NCBI GenBank assembly: GCA_026075535.2 | Contig: AP026548.1 | Span: 10,139,997 to 10,203,996, forward strand | Direction: 5' to 3' | DNA from: Tricholoma matsutake | Lineage: Eukaryota > Basidiomycota > Agaricomycetes > Agaricales > Tricholomataceae | DNA: 64,000 nucleotides | Shown here: positions 48,171 to 58,134 of the stretch, piece after piece | How positions within the stretch are numbered: position 1 is the stretch's first letter | How the letters are laid out: each line of letters starts with the position of its first letter | Program-made: the position numbers and the translations under genes | The notes under the pieces: generated by a model | Seen by the model: the letters and a program-made list of their open reading frames with translations, nothing else | Database searches by the model: none | Told to the model about the DNA's origin: nothing

Positions 48171-48984
48171 CTAAGTGGTCGGAGAAGTGGTTCCTGAGAT
48201 ATTCCAGTGGCTTTGAAATGGCTCAAGCCAAAGGGGGCACTCCTCAGCACAATTCTGAGTCTGTACAATAGACTTGTTATGAGGCAGTATATTTGGTACT
48301 TATTAGCAATATATGCAGGGTTTGAACACAGTAGAAAGGGAATAGCCTGTTAGTAACAGATAATGTATGGGTAATATACTATACTTGGTCATTCTAGGAC
48401 CTAGGGATGACAATTGAGCACCCAATGATGCCTATTGGCATCATTTTCACAATGGTCAAATAAAAGATGTCAGCCTCTGGCAGGACCCCCCCTATGTCTG
48501 GTGCAGGATTCCTGCTCCACCCTCTTGATCCACCCTTAATTCAGCCATTTATGTTAGGAAATTCACATTTCATTAAATGGCTTAAAACCCTACTGTGCTA
48601 GGTACACAGTGGCATTCTGCACTGATGTGACACGATGGAACTTGACTCACAAGGAATGTTAGATTGAGGCCTCTCTAGCATGTTGTCTGGAAACAAGTGT
48701 TCTGCATGTTGTCAGGCATCCTCTGGGTCCAGGAAATGCTTCATCAGGCTCAAATTTGGGCAGGAGGTGGGGCTGAACCATGGGTTGAGGCTGCAAAAAG
48801 AGTTGAAGAGAAAGGTTGTGTGGATGTCAAAAAAGGTGTGACCTTCTGCTTGACCCAGTACCTGAATACATACAGTAATCACATGATCATGTAGTAATTA
48901 TAATAAGATCATCCCACTGTGAACCATAGACTTGTAACCACTCCCTCATACAGGTATGAGTGAGTGTCGATACTTTGTAGAGAA
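48171..48984. other. Spacer without a recognised gene
   Basis: A short + frame at 48697-48894 has no known domain. Nothing else is supported. Confidence 0.35.
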
Positions 48985-49378
48985 GACTGGTGAAGCTGAG
49001 TTTAAAAAGGCATAGTATTACAATTTTATGTTATGGAAGCTGAATCAGCAATCCAGAAACCTTCCTTTTTCAGTAACTCTTCTCAAAGAGGAAGGAAATC
49101 GCAAATTTCAGTGATCGAAAGTGATCGCTCACTATAATTGTTGATGAGCTCGCTCTGTGCCATCCCTGCTTTGCTTCTGCTCTAAATCTCATGGACACTG
49201 TACCCACTCTTGAGGAATATCTTGATTGCATCTGTCTGGCTTCTGGTGATGACATTAGGCTTCTTCTTTCATCGTAACCAAACTACTGGTAACCAAACTA
49301 CTGACAAAGTATCTGGAATAACTTGGGCAAGAAGACATGATCATGACTGGCAGGGCTTGACTTCTATCTTGGGCCATT

Positions 49379-49850
49379 ATGGGTGGTCTTGAAATCCCAC
49401 AAGAGCTTCAGCTGTGTGCTTATCTAGTGACACATCATAGTCAAGACTTGTTGATTAGTGCTGGGACTGGAAGTGGCAAAACTTCGCTGATCATCCTCAA
49501 CCATCTGCTCAATGACCCAAGGGACAATGGAATGTCTCTCACAATATCGCCTTCAGGTCACCCAGGTGTGATATCTGGCGAGTATTCTCTGAAATTGTTC
49601 ATGACATCACGAACAGGGGAATGATTTTAATGCAATGTATGGCATTCAGACCATTGTGATTAACGATTGCACACCGCGAGAGGACACATATTGGAACATG
49701 AGTATCTGTAATACCTCATGCATATTCGGAACATTTGGGTCGAATGTGAGAGGCTTTGGAGAGGCTTGTCATCTTGAGTCTTTGGTGTTTGGACCTATAA
49801 CGTGGAGAAGCCTTGCAGGTTGTGCAGAGAGTCACTATACATAATGTAGA
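49379..49850 (+). pseudogene. RecQ/DEAD-type helicase N-terminal fragment
   Basis: MGGLEIPQELQLCAYLVTHH supplies the Q-motif region and is followed by LISAGTGSGKTSLIILNHLL, with Walker A at residues 28-35. After a stop near 49622 the second frame reads YGIQTIVINDCTPREDTYW, the segment that follows motif Ia in these fungal proteins. The DEAH box and C-terminal lobe are missing, so it cannot be an active helicase. It is a different lineage from the copy at 14.5-19.2 kb, because the Walker A context differs (AGTGSGKTS versus AQGSGKTAP). Confidence 0.72.
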
Positions 49851-49903
49851 GCTGAGGGTATCAATGTATTGAGTGGTATAAAGGACAATCAGGGTATACT
49901 ATT

Positions 49904-49921
49904 CGACGCGTCGACGCGTCG
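49904..49921. promoter_or_regulatory. 18-bp palindrome with two ACGCGT boxes
   Basis: CGACGCGTCGACGCGTCG is a perfect palindrome with ACGCGT at 49906 and 49914. ACGCGT is the Mlu I cell-cycle box bound by MBF-type factors in fungi. Whether it works here is unknown. It lies just inside the right inverted repeat, 200 bp before the gene at 50123. Confidence 0.55.
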
Positions 49922-50122
49922 CGTTAAAAATATCTCTCGTTGTAGTGATCTCCTTCCTCTTTGAGAAGAGTTACCGAAAAAGGAAGGTTCTAGATTGCTG
50001 ATTCAGCTTCCATACATAAAATTGTAATACTATGCCTTTTTAAGTAGACTCAGCTGTACCGGTCTACGTGAACCACTCCTCTCCAGAATTCTGTTCGAAT
50101 TTCTCACTCGATTGTTCTCAGA

Positions 50123-50704
50123 ATGGATGGTGTTTGGCCTCTAACCATTCGTAATCGTTTTGCCACTATTCCTGCCAATCCCAGAGAGAATGACTATTAC
50201 GCCCCCTACAACAAACTCCTCAACTTTCTCTTCCCTGTGGACAGTCCATTTACCGTTGGACCGCAGACTCACCCAATTGCGGAATCCCGCGAATCTATCG
50301 ATTTCATAGTTGAATATCAGGTGTTCTGGGGAGACGCGCCCGTCTTCATTCTGGAGATCAAGACAGGGCCTAAGCTTGGCCTGTTGTCCGCTCGAGAAGA
50401 AGCTGATCTTCAAATTCGTAGGCGTTTGAGGGATTTGGTTGGTATTTGTCCACTTCCCAAGCTTAATGCCGTCAGCGCAATCGGTACCAAATTGTGTTTC
50501 TACACCGCCGACGATCGTGTCATCACTCCGCCCAGAATTGTTGCAGACGATCAGTTCACCATTGATACAGCACCGCGAGAACGTTGGGATTGTGATGTAT
50601 TGGAGGCAGAGGGAGCAGCTCGTCTTAAGGCTATCGTTCACGAGATACAACAAACGTGCGCTCAGCTTGACTCTGGTAAGCACTTTAATTCCTTCAATTC
50701 CTGA
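50123..50704 (+). CDS. PD-(D/E)XK nuclease-like protein of unknown role
   Basis: The clean 193-residue frame has the pattern of the PD-(D/E)XK nuclease fold: Asp60 in ESIDFIVEY, then Glu78-X-Lys80 in PVFILEIKTG, spaced by 17 residues, followed by a helix rich in Arg (EADLQIRRRLRDL). Similar proteins of unknown function recur in agaricomycete genomes; that is general knowledge, and no search was made. The C terminus is uncertain: GTAAGC at 50676 is a plausible intron donor after QLDSG, and a last exon could lie downstream. CpG is abundant here, unlike the surrounding repeats, which suggests an unmethylated, selected gene. It sits directly beside the right inverted repeat at 50064. A structural or enzymatic role in DNA cleavage is inference only. 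Confidence 0.6.
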   Translation: MDGVWPLTIRNRFATIPANPRENDYYAPYNKLLNFLFPVDSPFTVGPQTHPIAESRESIDFIVEYQVFWGDAPVFILEIKTGPKLGLLSAREEADLQIRRRLRDLVGICPLPKLNAVSAIGTKLCFYTADDRVITPPRIVADDQFTIDTAPRERWDCDVLEAEGAARLKAIVHEIQQTCAQLDSGKHFNSFNS

Positions 50705-51520
50705 TAATCACATGTCACTAGAGGAGTAATTGATTGACTTTGTGATGGGTTATGGTTGTGCCTCGATTTTCACTCCGTATTTGCTTGTACAACTTTTGCG
50801 TTTTTCTTTTTTCGTGTAACACTTATCTGTATAAATTCCTACAAACCCATCATTCCTATATAACCTAACGCCCGAAATTTGTATTATCGCCCGAACCCGT
50901 GCAGCAATGGGATAATCATTTCTACTCAATGTGCAGGAACCGATCTCGATACCATCGCACTCGATTTTTGCCAGTTGAGTGATTCGCGCCCAGGACTTGA
51001 GCACCGACTAGAGCTCCTATGTGAGATTTGGGAATTTTCCAGAATATGAAGGAAGATGCGAACGACTGACAGCGGGGTAAGAAGGGTAAGAGGAAGAGGG
51101 AGCAAGGGGATGCTGTAACTAACCCATAATGATGCAAACGACGTTGAATTGGACGTCGACGTAGCGATCGACGATGAGCGTGACGACGACTGAATAAGCA
51201 AGGTTTCCGCCGTCGCTTGCGACGGCACCTGGCATTAGATAACCTCTGAGAATGACACACAGGTTGTGGCAAGGAGAACGAGACTATTTTATCAATTTAG
51301 TACTTGAATGTCTCGTCAGGCTGGATTATTATCTCCACTGCCATGCGGCCCATGCCGACCGAGTTATTTCATTTATTCAAATTCCCTGTCAAGCTGGATT
51401 CTTATAACGTGGGCAATGCCAACCAAGTTATAACTTGCAGATGAAATTATAACGCACCCGGTTCAAGTTCGTTGACGAGTTATGACGTCATCATGTTTGT
51501 AACAGCATAGATAGACAAGT
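50705..51520. other. Downstream region of the nuclease-like gene
   Basis: There are several minus-strand frames (50922-51272 and others) rich in Arg/Ser, and CpG-rich sequence (GACGTCGACGTAGCGATCGACG near 51155), but no recognised domain. A last exon of the upstream gene may lie here. Confidence 0.3.
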
Positions 51521-51900
51521 GTTATAATGCAAGTAACCAAGGGAGGGTATTATTACGCCAAGGCCTAGGGAAAGGTGGGGAATGGAGACGTTATAATGCA
51601 GGTAAACGAGCTGATGGGGGGATTATAACACGAGCAAATGAGAGGAGAGTAGGGGGTATTGTAATGTGAGTAACCAAGGGGCGGCACTATTACGCAGATA
51701 TCCAAGGGGGAGGCCATGAGCGGGAGACGTTATAATTCAGGTAAACAAGCAGATGGGGCCATTATAACACAAGCAAACGGAGGAGAGTCAGCGGCATTAT
51801 AATGCGAGCAGCCAAGGGGCGGCATTATTATGCAGGTGTCCAAGGGGGAAGGTCGTGAGCAGGAGACATTATAATGCAGCTAAATAAAGCTAAATAAGCG
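51521..51900 (+). repeat. About 137-bp tandem repeat, nearly three units
   Basis: TTATAATGC followed by AGTAACCAAGGG-type sequence recurs at 51522, 51659 and 51797. Each unit contains CAAGGGGGAG, GGAGACGTTATAATTCAGG and ATTATAACACGAGC-like strings. TTATAATGC appears at least six times in the array. Confidence 0.82.
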
Positions 51901-52104
51901 GCAGGTGGATTATAATCTATTATAATGGGGGAAATGAAGGGGGGAGTGTTGAGTTATAATGAATCGTGCTTGATAGTGCTCCTAGGTAGGAATTCTTTGC
52001 CAGGACAGTGTGACGTTATGACGTCCCTTTCTACAATTCGTGGGACATATTACAAAGGTACTACATTGATGCCTCCCTATGCGACACACCTGTCAAAATC
52101 AGAG

Positions 52105-52335
52105 AATGCAGTCAACAAACTTTTGTTGAGCCGCAAGTTGAGGGTGGTTGCAAATGATTTAGCCCTCTGGAAACCACCGATCAGAACTGCCCAAATGCAG
52201 TCAACAAAATTTTGTTGAGCCGCAGGTTGAGCGGTTGCAAATGATTTAGCCCTCTGGAAACCTCCGATCAGAACTGCCCAAATGCAGTCAACAAAATTTT
52301 GTTGTTGAGCAGCAAGTTGAGCAGTTGCGCATTTC
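52105..52335 (+). repeat. 87-89-bp tandem repeat with a central palindrome
   Basis: AATGCAGTCAACAAA starts at 52105, 52194 and 52281. Units contain CAACAAAATTTTGTTG (52202-52217 and 52289-52304; one mismatch in the first unit). The array ends 150 bp upstream of the ATG at 52484, so it may lie in that gene's promoter. Confidence 0.88.
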
Positions 52336-52483
52336 TTTTCGATAGGCAGTGCTCGTGCACTCATGTACGTTCCATTAGGAACATTGTTTGTCCAAATAAA
52401 ATTGTTTCACACCACCACCCTGTTTGCTCAAATATGCACCTCTGATTCGATTCTTGACCGAAACAACTTCCATCTGAAGCATC

Positions 52484-52669
52484 ATGAAATCACTCAATGC
52501 CATTATTGCATGTGTCCTCCTTGGTATTACCGCTTGGGCAGCACCTAGTAGTGACACTCCTCTAAGCAAGCGGACTTTTTGTGAGATGTTTCTGTTTCTT
52601 TCAATAGTGACAACGATGAGCTATTTCATAATCACAGGTACCGATTCTACTTATGGAGTAAGTGTTTAA
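52484..52669 (+). CDS. Short secreted peptide with a Kex2-type site
   Basis: The signal peptide MKSLNAIIACVLLGITAWAA is followed by PSSDTPLSKR, with Lys-Arg at residues 31-32 (exon 1) as a likely Kex2 site. A 57-bp intron (GTGAGATG at 52581 to ATCACAG at 52637) fits well. Its length is a multiple of three and it has no stop, so the unspliced frame reads through and gives a 61-residue product. The spliced product is about 42 residues, ending TFCTDSTYGVSV. A GTAAGT at 52658 could be a second donor with a further exon downstream, which I cannot resolve. A Cys-containing tail after Lys-Arg suggests a processed extracellular peptide. Confidence 0.55.
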   Translation: MKSLNAIIACVLLGITAWAAPSSDTPLSKRTFCEMFLFLSIVTTMSYFIITGTDSTYGVSV

Positions 52670-53092
52670 TGTGAATTTTTGGGGAATGATATGACCAATC
52701 CGGTTCATCGGTTCGAGTAGATTTGTATATGCTACTCCTGCTTCCAAGTTGTCTAGAGTTTGACAATGTTCTTAGGTCCTGAGGCAGGTGAATCTTGCTG
52801 CGCGAATGGGCCCAGTGACGACTCAAGAGTGCCAATATAGTGAGTAGAAATTCATCTGTGGAATTTGTCAAATTAATTAGATTTTCTAATGGCTGTGTCA
52901 AAGGTAGCTGCGGATTGCTATAATATGTGGGCATGTCTTGTAGAAATTTCCGTGATTGGTACTAGGCATTAGCCTGTAGGATGAACAATCTGATGATTCA
53001 TCAGTAATCCTGCATTTCGGTTTTTACCAGTTTCTGAACCCAAAAAACTGACAAAAACTGACAAAAACCAGAAAACCCAGAAACTTCAAGTT

Positions 53093-54054
53093 GGAGACCT
53101 AGGTCCCATTTCCCAGAAATCTATGTATTTGAAAAACCTAAGAAACCAATGGAAACCCTAGAAACCTATCTAAATCTGCTACTAGTATTAGTGTAAATTA
53201 ACTTTTCTTAGGTTCTCTTTCAAGGTTTCCAGGTTTCTCAAAACCCCCAAACCCCAAAAAACCATAGGAAACTAGTGTTTAAAGGTCCAGTCCAGTCCGG
53301 TTTTTGACTTCCAAATTGGGCAACCGCAACTGGTTTAGGACCGACCCAGATATTGGAGGACTGCAACCAGACCCTTTAGGACCAGTCCTAATTGGTCCAT
53401 GGACCGAAAAAAGACTGGTTTGGACCAGTTTTTTGTCGTAACATTTATTGTGCCAAATAACCCATATGTATCTCAACAAATGTGACCATTACCTCATATA
53501 TATTATATTCAGGGATAGAGATTGTAATGCTCCATAGACCAATCCAACATTTAAGCAATTCCGTCAAGATTTGACTGAGATATGGCCAAAACCGAAAGGA
53601 CATGCATTCAAGTTGCAGTTTGTAGTTTGTAATTTGTAGTTTGTAGTTGCACTCATTTGGGCTATTATATGAATAAAATCCCATTACAGATAATTAGGTG
53701 TGTTGTTGTTACTTTTATGATGTCATATAGCTGTACAAAAAAAATTATAGCTCAGGTAATAAGCAATGCAATCAAAGTTGTTCTGATACAACAAAATACT
53801 CGTACAAAAATGTTTTTGGTCATATCTCAACCAATTCTTGGTTGCAACCGGTTTTAACCAGTTTTTGATCGGTCCTACTATATTTTTCAAAATGAAAGAC
53901 CAGCAACTGGACTGAAAAAGACTGGTCCATAAATAGACCACTGGTCCGGTCCTAATCGGTCCAGTTCAGTTCAGTTTTGGTCTTTTTTTTGGTCCTACAG
54001 ACTGGACCTTTAAACACTATTGGAAACCAGAAACTAAATTGACAGATTGCTGAT
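53093..54054. repeat. Dispersed repeat R1, copy 2, split by a hAT MITE
   Basis: 53096-53272 plus 54020-54054 together match the minus strand of R1 copy 1 (1977-2195). The interruption at 53272/54020 falls at ACTGGAAACC of copy 1, which serves as the empty-site reference. Confidence 0.8.
53273..54019. mobile_element. Non-autonomous hAT element, 747 bp
   Basis: The ends TAGTGTTTAAAGGTCCAGTC (53273-53292) and its inverse (54000-54019) match over 20 bp. Target copies TAGGAAAC (53265-53272) and TTGGAAAC (54020-54027) agree at 7 of 8 bases, as expected for hAT elements, which make 8-bp duplications. Sub-terminal GGTCC/GGACC repeats are also typical. No transposase frame is visible. Confidence 0.85.
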
Positions 54055-54329
54055 GTTGTATACTACTGTATCTCAGGTCTATATACCTGTATGTGCTGTG
54101 TCTAGGCTCTATGGTGCAGTGCACTGGGTCACTGCTACTTTTGTACAACTAAAACTCAGCTTTGAGAAATTATCTGATTTCTTATTCCTCTAGCCAAAAT
54201 GCTTGCTTTGATGAGGGGAACAGATCTAGGCTAACACAGTTTTACAAAATACTCACAACTGATGGAGATATTAATATTGCCCCTCACCAATTCCACCACC
54301 ATTATATAAACATGCCTAAAATGGTAATT

Positions 54330-54990
54330 TTATGCATCCAAGGCTGCAGCAACATGCTCGGGAACCCTTCTGTGAGATGTATAGTGTTTGAAGCTGAACT
54401 TCTTGACCTGTATCTGTGCATCCTTTGCCCCAAGCCATCCCCATATGCCTCTATCCACTGCTTCATCTGATGCTCCCATTTCCAAATAGTTTCAACTGAC
54501 ACTGATGCAAGCACTTTCGGCATGTTCTCTTGCAAAGTTGTGAAGCTGTAATCACAATTTTCATGGAGCTATCTCTTCACTGCACCCCTGAGAAACTCAA
54601 TAAAGTTGAGTTCACAGTGAAATTTGGGCAGAAAGATGCATGTATGACCAGCTGTCTTGATGACCTCCTGTACAAGTGACCTCTGTTCCTGAAAATTGGG
54701 TTGCAGGTCAAGAATGTGCTTTGCACAACAATCAGTGGCACCTGGTTTGCATTTTACACCTGATGCATCATTTTTGCTCTTCTTGCACTGCATATCAAGC
54801 CTGTTCTTCCACAGACCCTGCTCTGAGAAACAAAACAATGGCTCAAATGTATCAGGAGCTAGATCCAAGTGCAGGTGATGCCAACAATTGCAGCCCTTAA
54901 ACAAGGATTTCAGGATCTCGCACAGTGCCTCCAAATGTGCTGCATCCCTGGGTCTATTTCTGTTGGTAGGATGTTATATTGGACAGACAA
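54330..54990 (-). pseudogene. DDE endonuclease-type transposase, C-terminal half
   Basis: The minus-strand frame reads CKPGATDCCAKHILDLQPNF, then CIFLPKFHCELNFIE, the conserved block containing the last catalytic Glu (Asn-x-Ile-Glu), then the tail YTFTTLQENMPKVLASVSVE-like region, and AKDAQIQVKKFSFKHYTSHR after a frameshift near 54410. The order and the HCELN-x-IE motif identify the basidiomycete DDE endonuclease family of transposases. Upstream, EQGLWKNRLDMQCKKSK joins, but the N-terminal catalytic Asp region is missing beyond about 54990. Stops and frameshifts make it inactive. Confidence 0.7.
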
Positions 54991-54999
54991 ATCACATTT

Positions 55000-57900
55000 G
55001 TTGGAATATTGCACCCAAAAGCAAACTAGTTGACTGATTGCATTGGATGTGCTCCACATTGATTGTTTCTAGGATGGTAATGTGAAAGGATGTCCCAAAT
55101 TTTGTGACAGAAATTATGATTGCTTGCCAGTGACCACAGACCCAATGGATCATACCAAGGAGGGAATTCTGTTTCTTCATTCCCACTGTGATGTGGGAAA
55201 TCATATCTGTAGGTAGTAAGAACCAGAATATTAAACATAACAACTCTGTCAGAAGTTAAAGTATAAACCAAGGCTGCATGCCATGTAGTTGCTGTCCAAC
55301 TGACAACAATTATGATTACTGTAGGTGATGCAACTTTCTCGCTGTTGCATGGCAAATGGAGCTTTCCACTTAGTACTTGGCTAATATTCAGCATAATGTT
55401 AGTTTGTACTAATTAGAGTAGTACATACTTCATAAAATTCATGTTACAACAAAGAGCCGCCAGAGGTGCTTGTCTTGAGTAGTTAACAGTGCACTGCGAT
55501 ATATATTGATGGTCAGTAATTTTTTGATTTGCATTTAACATGGGGGGATCCCAGATTGAAATTTCTGCTAGCTCTGGGAGAATGGGTGACACAGTCTAGC
55601 CTGGAAATCTGGCTGTAAAATTTAAATGTGAAATGGTACTAACCAGGACTTTGGCCTGGTCACAACAAAATATTGGTAAATCTCCTAATTATAACACAGA
55701 ATCCTTGCAGTATGATCATGAAAGGTATTATATATACAACCCTTTTGTTCTAGATCCAGATCTTCTAGATTTGAAGTCATGAATGGAATCTAGACATAAT
55801 AGGGAGTTCAGCAATTCATCTAGGATAAGGTCAAAAACTGTTGCATATGCACTCACCACGAGGATACCGTGTTTCAGAACAGCAAATGCAATATCAATGA
55901 ACCACAGATCTGAGAGCTTGAACAAATGTACCATGCTGTAAATGTGAGGTCATCTTCTAGAATGGTCAAAACTTTAGGAACCTATGACTAGTACTATTCC
56001 ATATGGAAATTTGAATCAAATGGAGTTGCAATTGCCTCAATATTTTTGCCCTGAAGTGTGGGCATCATTGAAAATCATGAGCATGGATTCAAATGTGATC
56101 CATGTGTGAATGCACCAATACTTCAGGTTTAAATTTCAAGATAGCTTTCCAATGTTCCACCACAATGTACAAAATTGGGGGTTGTTTGTTATTGAGTAAT
56201 GGATATATCATTATTACTACTGGTATCTTTAACCTGTTGGATTAATGTTCCAGGATGTTTGTCCACATGCAATGAATGATCTGCAGGCAGAATAGATGAC
56301 ACACTAATTTCAACTTGAACATCAATCTGGAATGAGCAGCCACAAATAGTTGATGACATAGTGCACATGTGCATGTGCATGACATTTTGGGGCTTCGCTT
56401 TTACCCAGTACTTTTAACATTGATATTTCCAAGGATGTGGCATGGCAGGGATCAATGGTGGTGGAGCTTGCATCATGTTTTCTCAGCTGATTTTGGGCCA
56501 AACTCCTCAATCAGACATTATGTGTGAATTTCTGCTCCTTCTGTGCATTTGAGGTAGAAAAATTTGTGTATTTGGAGTTGCTACTTTGCATTTACAGCTC
56601 TGGAAGTAAACTGGTAGGCAATGCTTGTGTTTGTTTGGACCCACATGGACCCACAAAAAATGATATCCTGGCAAAGCAACAGGTCCAAACATAATATTAT
56701 CTCTCACAAAAAATTGGGTATATGCACTTGGAAAGGAGCTCAGAGGTGTGCAGAAAGATTCTACATATGGAATCCTTAAGTACAGGTAGCAAAGAGGCAA
56801 ATGGATCTGGCGTTGCAAATGTCAAAAATGATAGGCAAGATGGTACATTGTGGCTGTTGTACATACCAAGGGTTATGTATGACAATTGGCTGGATGAAAC
56901 TGAATGAGCCCTGGCTGGTAGTGGAGTTGGGTAAACTGTAATGTAGAAGAACTGCACACAGGAATTAAATCTTTCTCACATATCAGCTCTGAACATGGAA
57001 CCAGATGGTGCCAGCTCAGTTAGGATCTAAGTGTTGAATTAATATTACCTCCAAGATGACAGGTTGTAATTTGCCAGATCTACAGTCAAGTTTGACATAA
57101 CTTACATCCAATTTTAAGAGCATTTAGGATATATATACCCTACATAAAGTTCTATTCAATGAAAACAAGATGCGTTGGAGACAAAAAGAGTACACAGCCA
57201 CATCATGCCTCTATATTTGCATATATATAATGACTTACATGAGCTGAGGGAATTGCTGAGAATTGAACCACTCAGCAATTTCCCTACCCTCACTGTTTGG
57301 CTGGGTTATGTGTGAACACTTTCACATGGTACCACTTTTCAAATCTTGACTCAAACTCCCATATCCTAATTATAAGCTTAAGGAGACCCTCTATTAGTAG
57401 TACTAATATATAGAGGGTCTCCTTGTCCTGATCATGGGCAGGCATCTTTCAATGATTAATTTATGTAAAATGGAAATTGGATCTCCAATGGCTTGCCTGT
57501 TGTTCTGTATTAGTAGTGACTCCAGTGAAATTGTGCTTTGAATTACATAGTACTACTGTAAGATTCTAACAACATAGCTTGGCACACATATGTGTGCCTG
57601 GCTAGAGGCAGACTCCATCTTACAACATAAATAGTTTACATTGCTTCTTTGGTGTGAACACTGACATTATTATCAGGGCATTTCATGGTCATGTATAGTT
57701 AACTTTGCAGAACTGAAGTTCTACTGTTGTGTAGTTCTTGTCACAGCCAAATGCACTGTACATATGGAATAATGTATTATCTTGATCATGATCAATGCAT
57801 GATCAGGTGTATACTTACATGTGGTTGCCTCATGATTGCATATGGAATCTGCTGATGTTGTTCCTGGAAGCATAAGACAAAGGAGTATCATAATCAGTCA

Positions 57901-58130
57901 GTGGATTGTGCTAGCATTGCATAATAAGACACCTGCATATTCTTGGGTTCATATAGCAACCCCGATTATATCTGTGGGCATCTACATCCTGTGCAAAATC
58001 TGTACAGCTTTCCATAATGTTGAAGAGCACCCCTTTTAAGAATGACAATGCTATTCCTTTGCAGACAATTGGTATACTGCATTTTTCAAATCTCATCAAT
58101 ATTCCACATAGCTTGTTAGTATGGATTTGC
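55000..58130. other. Stretch without a recognised gene, two small hairpins
   Basis: No domain is seen on either strand. Hairpins at 57247-57285 (AGGGAATTGCTGAG/CTCAGCAATTTCCCT) and 57380-57424 (15-bp perfect arms AAGGAGACCCTCTAT/ATAGAGGGTCTCCTT) may be ends of small inverted-repeat elements. Confidence 0.4.
57380..57424. repeat. 15-bp-arm perfect hairpin
   Basis: AAGGAGACCCTCTAT (57380-57394) and its exact complement (57410-57424) surround TAGTAGTACTAATAT, which is itself partly palindromic. Confidence 0.8.
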
Positions 58131-58134
58131 CCAG

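Larger units (their letters stand above)
48985..50064. mobile_element. Helicase fragment between about 100-bp inverted repeats
   Basis: The left arm (about 48985-49100) and right arm (about 49948-50064) are inverted copies. Shared runs include GGCATAGTATTACAATTTTA, GGAAGCTGAATCAGCAATC and AACTCTTCTCAAAGAGGA. Divergence is low. The unit is about 1.08 kb and holds the helicase piece at 49379-49850. It could be a mobile unit that has captured a helicase fragment, or an inverted duplication. Confidence 0.75.

Noticed and set aside
52077..52364. Repetitive protein NFVDCIWAVLIGGFQ on the minus strand
   Set aside because: It is the 88-bp tandem repeat read in one frame; the period does not stay a multiple of three between units.
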